This document shows, one piece after another, positions 9,574-17,404 of a stretch of 64,000 nt of DNA. The stretch lies in assembly GCF_013377785.1 (NCBI RefSeq), contig NZ_JABXWT010000003.1:302958-366957 (forward strand), given 5' to 3'. A program made the position numbers and the translations under genes. The notes beneath the pieces are model-generated. The model saw nothing but the letters and a program-made list of their open reading frames with translations, had not been told where the DNA came from and ran no database searches. Position 1 is the first letter of the stretch. Each line of letters opens with the position of its first letter. This stretch comes from Ruegeria haliotis. GTDB lineage: Bacteria > Pseudomonadota > Alphaproteobacteria > Rhodobacterales > Rhodobacteraceae.

Positions 9574-10713
9574 CTACATCAGCATATTCTCAATCCTGTC
9601 GCTCTGCCAGGTGTCCGATTTCCGCGTGTCCGAATGCCCGCCAAAGTATTCACCAACCTGCCGCTCCTGCTTAAGGTGGGCTTCTGCAGGGAATTTCTGG
9701 GCGCCGCCGTCCGCATGGACAACGAAATCGAACCTGACCCTGGCTGCGTAGGCTTCGGTAATATTGCCGTGCAAAAGATTGTATTTGTTCCAATGCACGG
9801 GACAACTCAGAAACAGAACCCGGCGCAGCTTCAAACCTGATTCAGCTGCCTTCATGACCACATTCCCACCATGGCTGTGCGTGACCACGTCGCAGCCCTC
9901 CAGTCCGTGATACCGTACCCAAGCCGTGAAATTCTTGGCGGCCACTGCCCGCCCGCGATCGGACCAGCGCCCTTCCCATTCAAAGAAATCGTCGCCCGAG
10001 TAGATGTCGTTGCGGTGTGGGTGAATGTATCGATGTAGGTCTCCGGTTGCGGGGTAGTACCAATCTGGATCCGGGTTGAACTCGAAATGGGTGCCATGCA
10101 CCAGTATCAACCCCGAGCGACGCTGCGGACCGGGGCCTGGCTGTACTGGTGTGTCAGGTAGAGGTTGCGGCGTCCCCGCCGCGAAGGCTTGAAAAAGAGA
10201 CCAGAACACGTCGCGCGTGAGGTCCGAAAGACTGTCGAACCGCCGCGCGAACCACTCAAATCGAGCCAGTGGCGTTAACGAGTCCAACTCAAAAACTTTG
10301 AGGCCCGAGCTTAACGATGCAACCCGGACCAAGCCGTCCGGAGCGGAAAGACCGTATTTCACGGCGGCCAGAATGTCCGGGGTCGTGCCTGATTCTTCGG
10401 CCGCCTGAATCAGTTCAGCCAATTGAAAATAATAGGCTTCTGGCGCGTTTATGGCACGTTCGATAGCGCCCTCATCGCTTGGGCCCGGCACCGAGGGTGC
10501 AGCGACCCGGCCTTCAAGTTGTTGGATGGGCGTTTTCAAGTTGAATCCGAGCTCAGCCGCATCTTCGTCCGGGAACGTGTAGTCCAACGCTTCTATTGGT
10601 GTGGTCAGAACCGTAGCCCGGCTGATCAGATAAGCCGCAATCGTGTGCAGGCCTCTTTCATCGCGCTCCAAAAATGCAGTTTCAAGGGTAACGGGGTTTT
10701 CGACACCAGCCAT
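9574..10713 (-). CDS. Alpha/beta-hydrolase-fold protein of unknown role
   Basis: A 379-residue protein with no signal peptide. The C-terminal half looks like an alpha/beta hydrolase: strand plus oxyanion loop LILVHGT (202-208) and nucleophile elbow THSHGGNV around Ser280. A late histidine (GHSD) could complete a triad. The first 200 residues match nothing I recognise and end in a proline-rich linker (about 182-197). The ATG at 10713 is chosen because GGAG lies six bases upstream; the frame also allows TTG at 10725. It is convergent with the aldehyde dehydrogenase and downstream of pncB. Lipase or esterase activity is only a guess. Confidence 0.75.
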   Translation of the reverse strand: MAGVENPVTLETAFLERDERGLHTIAAYLISRATVLTTPIEALDYTFPDEDAAELGFNLKTPIQQLEGRVAAPSVPGPSDEGAIERAINAPEAYYFQLAELIQAAEESGTTPDILAAVKYGLSAPDGLVRVASLSSGLKVFELDSLTPLARFEWFARRFDSLSDLTRDVFWSLFQAFAAGTPQPLPDTPVQPGPGPQRRSGLILVHGTHFEFNPDPDWYYPATGDLHRYIHPHRNDIYSGDDFFEWEGRWSDRGRAVAAKNFTAWVRYHGLEGCDVVTHSHGGNVVMKAAESGLKLRRVLFLSCPVHWNKYNLLHGNITEAYAARVRFDFVVHADGGAQKFPAEAHLKQERQVGEYFGGHSDTRKSDTWQSDRIENMLM

Positions 10714-10787
10714 AGTGTTCTCCAAATACCAAAACTATTCCGGTACTATAGCACACAACATCAAATACTTGGTCGAAGGTTGACGTC

Positions 10788-12080
10788 CTAAACGATCACC
10801 TCGATCGCCTCCTGCGCGCCAACACCAAACACCCGCTTATACCGGTCGATCTGATCCGCCGGTCCCATCGCCTTGTGCGGGTTGTCCGAAAGTTTGACCG
10901 TCGGGCGACCATTGGCGGAAACGGCTTTGCAAACCACGGAAAATGGCGCCAATGCGTCATTGGGAACAAACCCGCGGAAATCATTGGTCAGCAACGTGCC
11001 CCAGCCAAAGGAAACCTTGGTGCGATGCGCGAACTGACTGTGCAGTTCCTTTATTTTCTCGACATCCAGCCCATCCGAGAAGATGACCCGCTTTTGCATC
11101 GGATCCTCGCCGCGTGATTTCCACCAGTCAATCGCAATTTCAGCCCCGGTTGCCGGATCGCCGCTGTCGATGCGAATACCGGTCCAACCAGCCAACCAGT
11201 CGGGCGCGTGGTCAAGGAATCCCTTGGTGCCATATGTGTCCGGCAAAATGATCCGCAGGTTTCCGTCGTGTTCGTCGTGCCAGTCGCTCAGCACGTCATA
11301 AGGCGCTTGGGCCAGCTCTGTGTCACTTTCGGCCAGGGCAGAATAAACCATCGGCAGTTCATGCGCGTTGGTGCCGATGGCCTCAACCTCGCGGCGCATG
11401 GCGATCAGGCAGTTCGAGGTGCCGGTAAAGGACTCCCCGAGCCCCTCCATCATTGCCTGAACGCACCAGTCCTGCCACAGGAACGAATGCCGCCGCCGCG
11501 TACCGAAATCCGCGATCCCAAGGCCATCGATGGTTCCCAACTGTTCGATCTTTTGCCAAACACGGGTCATCGCACGGGCATACAGCACCTGCAGTTCGAA
11601 CCGGCGCATGTCGTTCAGAACGGCGCGGGACCGCAACTCCATCAGTACGGCCAGCGCCGGGATTTCCCACAGCATGACCTCGTGCCATTTGCCTTCGAAT
11701 GTCAGTTCGTACTGATCGCCTTTACGCTCCAGGTGGTAGGGCGGCAGGCGCATGTTCTCGAACCACTCCATGAAATCCGAGCGGAACATCTGGCGTTTGC
11801 CATAGAACATGTTGCCGCGCAGCCATGTGCTCTCGCCGCGGCTGAGGCTGAGCGTACGGATATGATCAAGCTGCTCGCGCAACTCTCCTTCGTCGATCAG
11901 ATGGGCAAGTGGTACGTGATTCGACCGATTGATCAGCGAAAACACGACATCCGTTTGAGGCTTGTTTCGAAACACTGACTGACACATCAGCAGTTTGTAG
12001 AAATCCGTATCGATCAAAGACCGCACAATCGGGTCGATCTTCCATTTGTGATTGTAGACACGGGTCGCGATGTCGACCAT
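10788..12080 (-). CDS. pncB: Nicotinate phosphoribosyltransferase
   Basis: A 430-residue enzyme that joins nicotinate to PRPP, giving nicotinate mononucleotide for NAD salvage. Family features include the N-terminal LIDTDFYKLLMCQSVF, the GTSNCLIA segment carrying the catalytic-loop region, and the GIRIDSGDPA phosphate-binding motif. AGGAG lies seven bases before the ATG. pncA, which makes its substrate from nicotinamide, lies on the same strand at 12772-13365, separated by an opposing unknown gene. The pair forms a salvage island though not a single operon. Confidence 0.95.
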   Translation of the reverse strand: MVDIATRVYNHKWKIDPIVRSLIDTDFYKLLMCQSVFRNKPQTDVVFSLINRSNHVPLAHLIDEGELREQLDHIRTLSLSRGESTWLRGNMFYGKRQMFRSDFMEWFENMRLPPYHLERKGDQYELTFEGKWHEVMLWEIPALAVLMELRSRAVLNDMRRFELQVLYARAMTRVWQKIEQLGTIDGLGIADFGTRRRHSFLWQDWCVQAMMEGLGESFTGTSNCLIAMRREVEAIGTNAHELPMVYSALAESDTELAQAPYDVLSDWHDEHDGNLRIILPDTYGTKGFLDHAPDWLAGWTGIRIDSGDPATGAEIAIDWWKSRGEDPMQKRVIFSDGLDVEKIKELHSQFAHRTKVSFGWGTLLTNDFRGFVPNDALAPFSVVCKAVSANGRPTVKLSDNPHKAMGPADQIDRYKRVFGVGAQEAIEVIV

Positions 12081-12244
12081 GGGGAACTCCTGCGATTTCC
12101 GTTGTTAGATCAATCGGCACGGTGAATGGCAAGAGTCGCTGATTTGGTGACAATGCCAGTATGACGTCACAATGCGGGCATATTGTTTGATCTTATCACC
12201 GACTACTGAGGGGGCGGGATGGACGAAAAGGTTGAATTTGGTGA

Positions 12245-12775
12245 ATGGGTCTCGAGTACGATTTTGATATTGTAAAGAAAGCATTGGACCACACTGATCC
12301 TGAGCTTGCGAAATCGGGCGCTGCGGAAGGCGTCGAGGTGCGCGCACTGTTTCGGGACATCAAGACGGCGGATGCCTTGCGCGGCGCGTCGCCCAAGGTT
12401 CGCAAGATGTTTCAGGATGCGGGCTTCGGACTGGACGCCCATGACAGCGGTATCGCGCCCGGCGTTTATCCATCCGAAGACACGCCAGAGCGGGAGCGTA
12501 TCTTGCGTGCCCTGTTTGAGAATATCAAAGGGCGGGGCGTTCAGGGCGAATATTGTGGTGAGTTCGACTTCTGGCAGTTCCTCGGTCATGTCAAACGGGC
12601 GCAGCCGGGGAATGGGGTCGTCCGCTCGGCCCCTGTTCTGCAGGAACCGCCGCAACGCGACCAAGCCAAACCTCAGAAACGCGCTGTGCCCGGGCGGATC
12701 GGTTTCGCCCTTGGGTTGGCCGTCATTCTGTTTGTTGTGTTCAAATTTCTGGCCGCCGCTGGCGCGTCGCCCTAG
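12245..12775 (+). CDS. Tail-anchored membrane protein of unknown function
   Basis: A 176-residue protein whose first 130 residues are soluble and charged and whose C-terminus has one hydrophobic helix (about 151-171), so it should sit in the inner membrane by its tail. I do not recognise the soluble domain; it includes an EYCGEFDFWQFLGHVKR patch near 101-117. A stop codon directly precedes the ATG, fixing the start, but the ribosome site is weak. It lies opposite and between pncB and pncA, its end overlapping the pncA end by four bases. Confidence 0.65.
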   Translation: MGLEYDFDIVKKALDHTDPELAKSGAAEGVEVRALFRDIKTADALRGASPKVRKMFQDAGFGLDAHDSGIAPGVYPSEDTPERERILRALFENIKGRGVQGEYCGEFDFWQFLGHVKRAQPGNGVVRSAPVLQEPPQRDQAKPQKRAVPGRIGFALGLAVILFVVFKFLAAAGASP

Positions 12776-13365
12776 GTTAGCGTCACGCCCGCGTCGCGCA
12801 TTGCCTGCTCGGCCGCTGCAAGCGACCCGTCCATATCGATTGCCCGGCACGCGTTTAGTGGAACCGTGACGTCAAACCCCAGTTTTGCGGCATCCACCGC
12901 CGAATAATGAACGCAGAAATCGGTCGCCAACCCGACCAGGGTCAATTTGGTAATTCCGCGAGAGTCCAGGTATCCTTTCAGACCAGTTGGTGTTTTCTGA
13001 TCGTTTTCGAAAAACGCCGAATAGCTGTCGATATCAGGGCGAAACCCCTTGCGGATGATCAGATCGGCATGTGTGCGAAGATCGGGATGAAAATCGACGC
13101 CTTCGCTGCCCTGAACACAATGATCGGGCCACAGAACCTGCGGGCCATAGGGCATGTCGGTCATCTCGAACGGGGATTTGCCCGCGTGGGAACTGGCGAA
13201 CGAAGAATGGTCCGCCGGGTGCCAGTCTTGCGTCAGGATTACCGCATCGAACTCGTCCATCATGTCATTGATGGGGGCCACGATCTCATCCCCGCCGGGC
13301 ACGGCGAGGGCACCGCCGGGACAGAAATCGTTCTGGACATCGATTACGATCAGGGCATGGGTCAT
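12772..13365 (-). CDS. pncA: Nicotinamidase
   Basis: A 197-residue cytoplasmic amidase converting nicotinamide to nicotinate and ammonia. The isochorismatase-fold triad is visible as Asp9 (VIDVQNDF), Lys106 (RKGFRPDIDSYSAFF) and Cys151 (LATDFCV), and the metal site as Asp47/His49 (QDWHPADH) with His82. Length is standard. Its product feeds PncB, encoded downstream on the same strand. The last four bases overlap the convergent membrane-protein gene. Confidence 0.96.
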   Translation of the reverse strand: MTHALIVIDVQNDFCPGGALAVPGGDEIVAPINDMMDEFDAVILTQDWHPADHSSFASSHAGKSPFEMTDMPYGPQVLWPDHCVQGSEGVDFHPDLRTHADLIIRKGFRPDIDSYSAFFENDQKTPTGLKGYLDSRGITKLTLVGLATDFCVHYSAVDAAKLGFDVTVPLNACRAIDMDGSLAAAEQAMRDAGVTLT

Positions 13366-13461
13366 GGCAGCCTCCTTTGACTGCTTTATCGGTAGGGGGC
13401 CGGGCGCAAGCCGTCAATCCGATCTCTTGCGACTCTGTGCCCGCGGGTTTAGACCGCGCGC

Positions 13462-14367
13462 ATGTACACAATTGCTGCCCTGTATCACTTTACCCGCTTC
13501 CCGGATCACGCCGCGCTGCGCGAGCCCCTGTTAGACCTGTGCCGTGCGCAATCCGTCAAAGGCACTCTGCTGCTGGCACAAGAAGGGATCAATGGCACTA
13601 TCGCAGGCCCCCGTGCGGGGATCGATGCGGTGCTGGCCCATATCCAGGCTCTGCCGGGTTGCGCAGATCTGGATTGGAAAGAGGCGACCTCGGATCAGCC
13701 ACCTTTTGGCAAGATGAAAGTGCGTCTGAAGCGGGAAATCGTGACCATGGGTCAACCGGACGTCGATCCGCGCGCCCGCGTTGGCAACTATGTCGAGCCG
13801 GAAGAGTGGAATGATCTGATCCGCTCGGACGATGTAGTCGTGATTGACACACGCAACGACTACGAGGTGGCGATCGGCACGTTTGAGGGCGCAATAGACC
13901 CTGAAACCGCCAGTTTCCGTGATTTTCCCATCTGGTGGGAGAAGAACAAGGACCGCTTTCACAATAAGCGCGTCGCGATGTTTTGCACCGGTGGAATTCG
14001 CTGCGAAAAATCCACCAACTACCTGCTGGGGCAAGGAATCGAGGATGTCTATCACCTGAAAGGCGGCATCCTGCGTTACCTTGAAGAGATGCCCGCCACG
14101 GGCAGCACTTGGCAGGGCGACTGTTTCGTGTTCGACAACCGTGTCTCGGTTGGGCACGGGCTGGTCGAAGGGCCGCATAAACTGTGCCACGGCTGTCGCC
14201 GCCCGATCCTGCCCGAAGATGTGAAACGACCCGAATATGAGCATGGCGTCTCTTGCCATGAATGCATCAACGAGACGTCCGAGGCGGACAAGATGCGGTT
14301 TCGCGAACGGCAAAAGCAAATCGTTCTGGCGCGCACACACGGGGCTGAACATTTGGGGTCAGACTGA
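13462..14367 (+). CDS. trhO: tRNA uridine(34) hydroxylase TrhO (rhodanese-like)
   Basis: A 301-residue protein of the YceA/TrhO family, which hydroxylates uridine 34 of certain tRNAs with oxygen as a step to 5-carboxymethoxy- or methoxyuridine. An N-terminal ferredoxin-like domain (GTLLLAQEGINGTIAG, 34-49) precedes a rhodanese domain with the active loop FCTGGIRCEKS (Cys175 and Cys181). A cysteine-rich tail (LCHGCRRPI and VSCHECIN, CxxC pairs) is typical. It is divergent from pncA across about 96 bases. Confidence 0.92.
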   Translation: MYTIAALYHFTRFPDHAALREPLLDLCRAQSVKGTLLLAQEGINGTIAGPRAGIDAVLAHIQALPGCADLDWKEATSDQPPFGKMKVRLKREIVTMGQPDVDPRARVGNYVEPEEWNDLIRSDDVVVIDTRNDYEVAIGTFEGAIDPETASFRDFPIWWEKNKDRFHNKRVAMFCTGGIRCEKSTNYLLGQGIEDVYHLKGGILRYLEEMPATGSTWQGDCFVFDNRVSVGHGLVEGPHKLCHGCRRPILPEDVKRPEYEHGVSCHECINETSEADKMRFRERQKQIVLARTHGAEHLGSD

Positions 14368-14432
14368 ATTCGGGTTGCGAGTACCCGCGTGACACTGGAT
14401 GATCGCTGGCAAGTCAGCTTGCCGGAGTGTCC

Positions 14433-14936
14433 ATGTCCCGTGAACCCAGAACCTTGGAAGAATGGAAATCCACGCTTGTCGCGGCACTTGGGCTGGTCAT
14501 TGCCAGTTTTCTGGCCTGGTACGGGCTGTCGCGCCTGAGCGAGGCCGCCGCCGGCGATACCATCGGCACCATCGCGGCGGTGGGGCTGGTGATCTGGATC
14601 GTATCGCAATCCTGGTTCTACATGACTCAGGTGAAATCCCCGCGTCGGCTTTTGTTTCTGATGGGCGTGTCCTTTATCCAGGTGGTGCCGTTCCTGTTCG
14701 CCGCCGTGTACGGCGCCTTTGGCTATCAGGATCTTTGCGTCCTTGGCGCGCAAGGGCCTGCCGACGCGCTGTATTTCTCATACGTCACATTCACAACGGT
14801 CGGGTATGGCGATCTGTCTCCTGTCGGTCTGTGTCGCGCTCTGGCTGCGGCCGAGGCTGTGACAGGCTACATCCTACTGGGGCTTTTTGTTGCCGCGGCG
14901 GTCACTATTTATTCGCATACCCACAATCGCAGCTGA
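14433..14936 (+). CDS. Small potassium-channel-like membrane protein
   Basis: A 167-residue protein with about four hydrophobic segments (near 14-36, 43-63, 74-94, 138-160). The selectivity filter TTVGYGD lies at 121-127 with the preceding pore helix, as in two-helix bacterial K+ channels (Ion_trans_2). No cytoplasmic RCK or cyclic-nucleotide domain is attached. I start at the ATG at 14433, five bases after GGAG, rather than the GTG at 14427. The filter is intact, so K+ conduction is likely; gating is unknown. Confidence 0.8.
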   Translation: MSREPRTLEEWKSTLVAALGLVIASFLAWYGLSRLSEAAAGDTIGTIAAVGLVIWIVSQSWFYMTQVKSPRRLLFLMGVSFIQVVPFLFAAVYGAFGYQDLCVLGAQGPADALYFSYVTFTTVGYGDLSPVGLCRALAAAEAVTGYILLGLFVAAAVTIYSHTHNRS

Positions 14937-15266
14937 TCAACGGTTCTGATCGATCCAGCGTGACATCCTCTGTTTGTCGCGGAAACATTCAGACGGAATC
15001 GGGCGCCGTTTGCTGCGTGAGATACGCTCGGCAAAGGCGATCTGTTTGCCGGATGGATAGTTGGCAAAGGGGGACGGGTCCTGCGGTTTGTGCGCCGAAA
15101 TCCAGTCTGACATCGATTTGCGGTCGCGTTGTGCCTCGACCGGAATCTCAAGCGCGGTTTGTTCGGCAATCGCGCGGGCATAGCGCATCTGCCGGTCCGT
15201 GACCGGCAATAAATAGTAATCGTTGCTGGGTGTATCGAACCAGCTTTGACGGGCAGCGTGGGTCAT
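14937..15266 (-). CDS. Small basic protein of two tandem topoisomerase-C-terminal-like repeats
   Basis: A 109-residue basic protein made almost wholly of two copies of one unit. Repeat 1 (about 21-60) runs PVTDRQMRYARAIAEQ...RDRKSMSDWI; repeat 2 (about 71-109) runs PSGKQIAFAERISR...RDKQRMSRWI. This unit recalls the short motif seen at the C-terminus of some alphaproteobacterial topoisomerases and nucleic-acid enzymes (T-x-KQ-x-x-(Y/F)A...DR-x-x-x-S-x-(W/F)I). Start 15266 has GGAGG ten bases upstream; the frame open to 15320 runs through the LexA-type boxes and is unlikely. Its stop abuts the channel gene. A damage-related role is inferred from the promoter. Confidence 0.7.
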   Translation of the reverse strand: MTHAARQSWFDTPSNDYYLLPVTDRQMRYARAIAEQTALEIPVEAQRDRKSMSDWISAHKPQDPSPFANYPSGKQIAFAERISRSKRRPIPSECFRDKQRMSRWIDQNR

Positions 15267-15293
15267 AACTCGAAAACCTCCGTTCCACCTGAA

Positions 15294-15329
15294 GAACTTT
15301 GTGGAACAAATATAGAACATTTATGGAAC
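15294..15329 (-). promoter_or_regulatory. Tandem LexA-type (SOS) boxes
   Basis: Three GAAC tetrads at 15304-15307, 15315-15318 and 15326-15329 are each separated by exactly seven bases, so GAAC-N7-GAAC occurs twice in tandem; a fourth GAAC at 15294-15297 is six bases further. Read on the minus strand this is GTTC-N7-GTTC, the direct-repeat LexA operator of Rhodobacter and Rhizobium relatives. The array lies 28-63 bases upstream of the twin-repeat gene at 15266, in promoter position. It is also about 130 bases upstream of betB on the other side. Confidence 0.75.
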
Positions 15330-15454
15330 TTTTTCAAGATTTCCGCCGGTCGTGGCACTTTTTGCGCCGTTTCCCAACCAGCCTGTCCCGTCGTCTTGCG
15401 ACTAAAATCAGCGCGCGTTATCTGCGCGTCCAAGGAATATCAAAGGACGATTCC

Positions 15455-16909
15455 ATGAAATTTCAACCCACGGCCAGTCACTTCATCGATGGGCAATATG
15501 TAGACGATTCTGACGGTGCCGTGATCGACGTCGTCTATCCGGCCACGGGCGAGGTCATCGCCCGCCTGCATTCCGCCACACCAGCCATTGTGGACAAAGC
15601 TCTGAACAGCGCCAAATCCGCCCAAGCGGCGTGGGCCGCTATGTCGGGAACCGAACGGGGCCGCATCCTGCGCCGCGCCGCCGATATCATGCGTGACCGG
15701 AACCGCGAGTTGTCGATCCTCGAGACTCACGACACCGGCAAACCCCTGCAGGAAACGCTGGTGGCGGATGCGACTTCGGGTGCGGACGCATTGGAATATT
15801 TTGGCGGTCTGACCGCATCGCTGACCGGTGAGCATATCCCGCTGGGCGGCGGCGACTTTGTCTACACCATCCGCGAGGCGCTGGGCGTGTGTGTCGGCAT
15901 CGGCGCATGGAACTACCCGACCCAGATCGCGTGCTGGAAAGGGGCTCCGGCGCTGGCCTGCGGCAACACGATGGTTTTCAAACCGTCCGAGACGACCCCT
16001 TTGTCGGCGCTGCAAGTGGCTGAAATCCTGATCGAAGCTGGCGCGCCCAAGGGTGTCTACAACGTGGTTCAAGGGTACGGAGACGTTGGTGCCGCGCTGG
16101 TGACCGACCCGCGCGTAGCCAAGGTGTCGTTGACCGGATCGGTCCCGACTGGCCGCAAAGTCTATGCCGCTGCGGCGGATGGCATGAAGCATGTGACGAT
16201 GGAATTGGGCGGCAAGTCCCCAATGATCGTGTTTGATGACGCTGACATTGAAAACGCCGTCTCAGGGGCAATTAACGGGAACTTCTATTCCTCGGGTCAG
16301 GTGTGTTCAAACGGCACCCGCGTCTTTGTGCAGAAAGGCATCAAGGACGCCTTTTTGAACCGTCTGTCTGAACGTCTGGCAACCGCGAAAATCGGGGATC
16401 CTCTGGATGAAGAGGTCAATTTTGGCCCGATGGTCAGCGAAAACCAGATGAATATCGCTTTGGGGTATATCGAAAAAGGCAAAGCGGAAGGCGCGCGGCT
16501 GGTCTATGGTGGCGCCCGGATCGAGGGCGACGGGTTCTATATGCAGCCGACAGTCTTTGCAGATGTGACAGACGACATGGCCATTGCGCGCGAAGAGATC
16601 TTCGGGCCCGTCATGTCGGTGCTGGATTTCGATACCGAGGAAGAGGTCATGGCTCGCGCCAATGACACCGAATTTGGATTGGCGGCTGGTGTCTTTACGA
16701 ATGACCTGACCCGCGCCCACCGCATTGTGGCTGGGTTCGAGGCTGGCACCTGTTACATCAACACCTACAACCTCGCCCCGGTCGAAGCACCGTTTGGTGG
16801 GTCAAAGATGTCTGGTGTCGGTCGCGAGAACTCAAAACTGGCCATCAATCATTTCAGTGAAATGAAGATGGTTTATGTTTCGATGAACGATGTCGAGGCG
16901 CCGTACTGA
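15455..16909 (+). CDS. betB: Betaine aldehyde dehydrogenase
   Basis: A 484-residue NAD-dependent enzyme oxidising betaine aldehyde to glycine betaine, an osmoprotectant. It shows [22 protein letters not shown], the base in TMELGGKSP, the catalytic cysteine in [12 protein letters not shown] (BetB-like context) and [17 protein letters not shown] near the end. The ATG at 15455 has AAAGGA seven bases upstream; the frame from 15299 is not needed. No betA or betI accompanies it here, so the BetB name rests on residues around the active site. Confidence 0.87.
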   Translation: MKFQPTASHFIDGQYVDDSDGAVIDVVYPATGEVIARLHSATPAIVDKALNSAKSAQAAWAAMSGTERGRILRRAADIMRDRNRELSILETHDTGKPLQETLVADATSGADALEYFGGLTASLTGEHIPLGGGDFVYTIREALGVCVGIGAWNYPTQIACWKGAPALACGNTMVFKPSETTPLSALQVAEILIEAGAPKGVYNVVQGYGDVGAALVTDPRVAKVSLTGSVPTGRKVYAAAADGMKHVTMELGGKSPMIVFDDADIENAVSGAINGNFYSSGQVCSNGTRVFVQKGIKDAFLNRLSERLATAKIGDPLDEEVNFGPMVSENQMNIALGYIEKGKAEGARLVYGGARIEGDGFYMQPTVFADVTDDMAIAREEIFGPVMSVLDFDTEEEVMARANDTEFGLAAGVFTNDLTRAHRIVAGFEAGTCYINTYNLAPVEAPFGGSKMSGVGRENSKLAINHFSEMKMVYVSMNDVEAPY

Positions 16910-17404
16910 CAAGCCTTTGACCGGTATCAATTCTGGTCTTGTGTACCCTGTTCCCGACACTGGCGTCGAAAACAGGGTACACGCCCATCCCGACTTTTAG
17001 CTGGCTTTCCTGCTTGGGTAATCATCCCACAGCAACCGCACATGGTCACGATCTTGACCGTCCGCCCACTCGAGTCAGCGAACCCACGTTGCTGAAAACG
17101 ACTGCTCCATACGGTTACGACAAGATCGCTGGGCTGGTGCCGAGATCGCCGCCTCAGAACATCGTGTTTCGAAGCCCCATGATGTTGCGCTCACAGTTTC
17201 GATGATAAAAGACGATGCGATCACAAAAGATCTGCAAGCTCAGCGCCAATCGTCCGAGATGCGCGCGTAGCCGATATTGCCGCAGTGACCTAGCTCTGGA
17301 TCAAGCATGACACCTAAGCATAGCCTTTGCGCTGGGACGCAAGGCAATCTCCGTGCCGCTACGCAGACGGTCGAGGGTCACTTTGCGCTCCAGTGATCAG
17401 TGCA
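16910..17404. other. Gene-poor gap between betB and the flagellar cluster
   Basis: Apart from the inverted repeat at 16941-16982, I see no gene here. The one open frame of 88 codons (16939-17205, +) begins inside the inverted repeat, has no ribosome site and reads as low-quality sequence. Composition and codon pattern look like decayed sequence, possibly a lost gene or element, but I could not name it. Confidence 0.5.
16941..16982 (+). terminator. Perfect 12-bp inverted repeat after betB, terminator-like
   Basis: GTGTACCCTGTT (16941-16952) and its exact complement AACAGGGTACAC (16971-16982) flank 18 bases that contain a further CGAC/GTCG pairing. It begins 31 bases after the betB stop. A short TTTT lies about 12 bases beyond, too far for a classic terminator, so it could instead be a regulator site or the relic of a mobile element. 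Confidence 0.45.

Noticed and set aside
12306..12869. 187-codon plus-strand frame
   Set aside because: Arginine-rich shadow of the tail-anchored protein and pncA in another frame; no ribosome site.
16941..16982. Inverted repeat as the end of an insertion sequence
   Set aside because: No partner repeat, target duplication or transposase frame was found within the gap.
16939..17205. 88-codon plus-strand frame in the gap after betB
   Set aside because: Starts inside the inverted repeat, lacks a ribosome site, and shows no domain or coding codon pattern.
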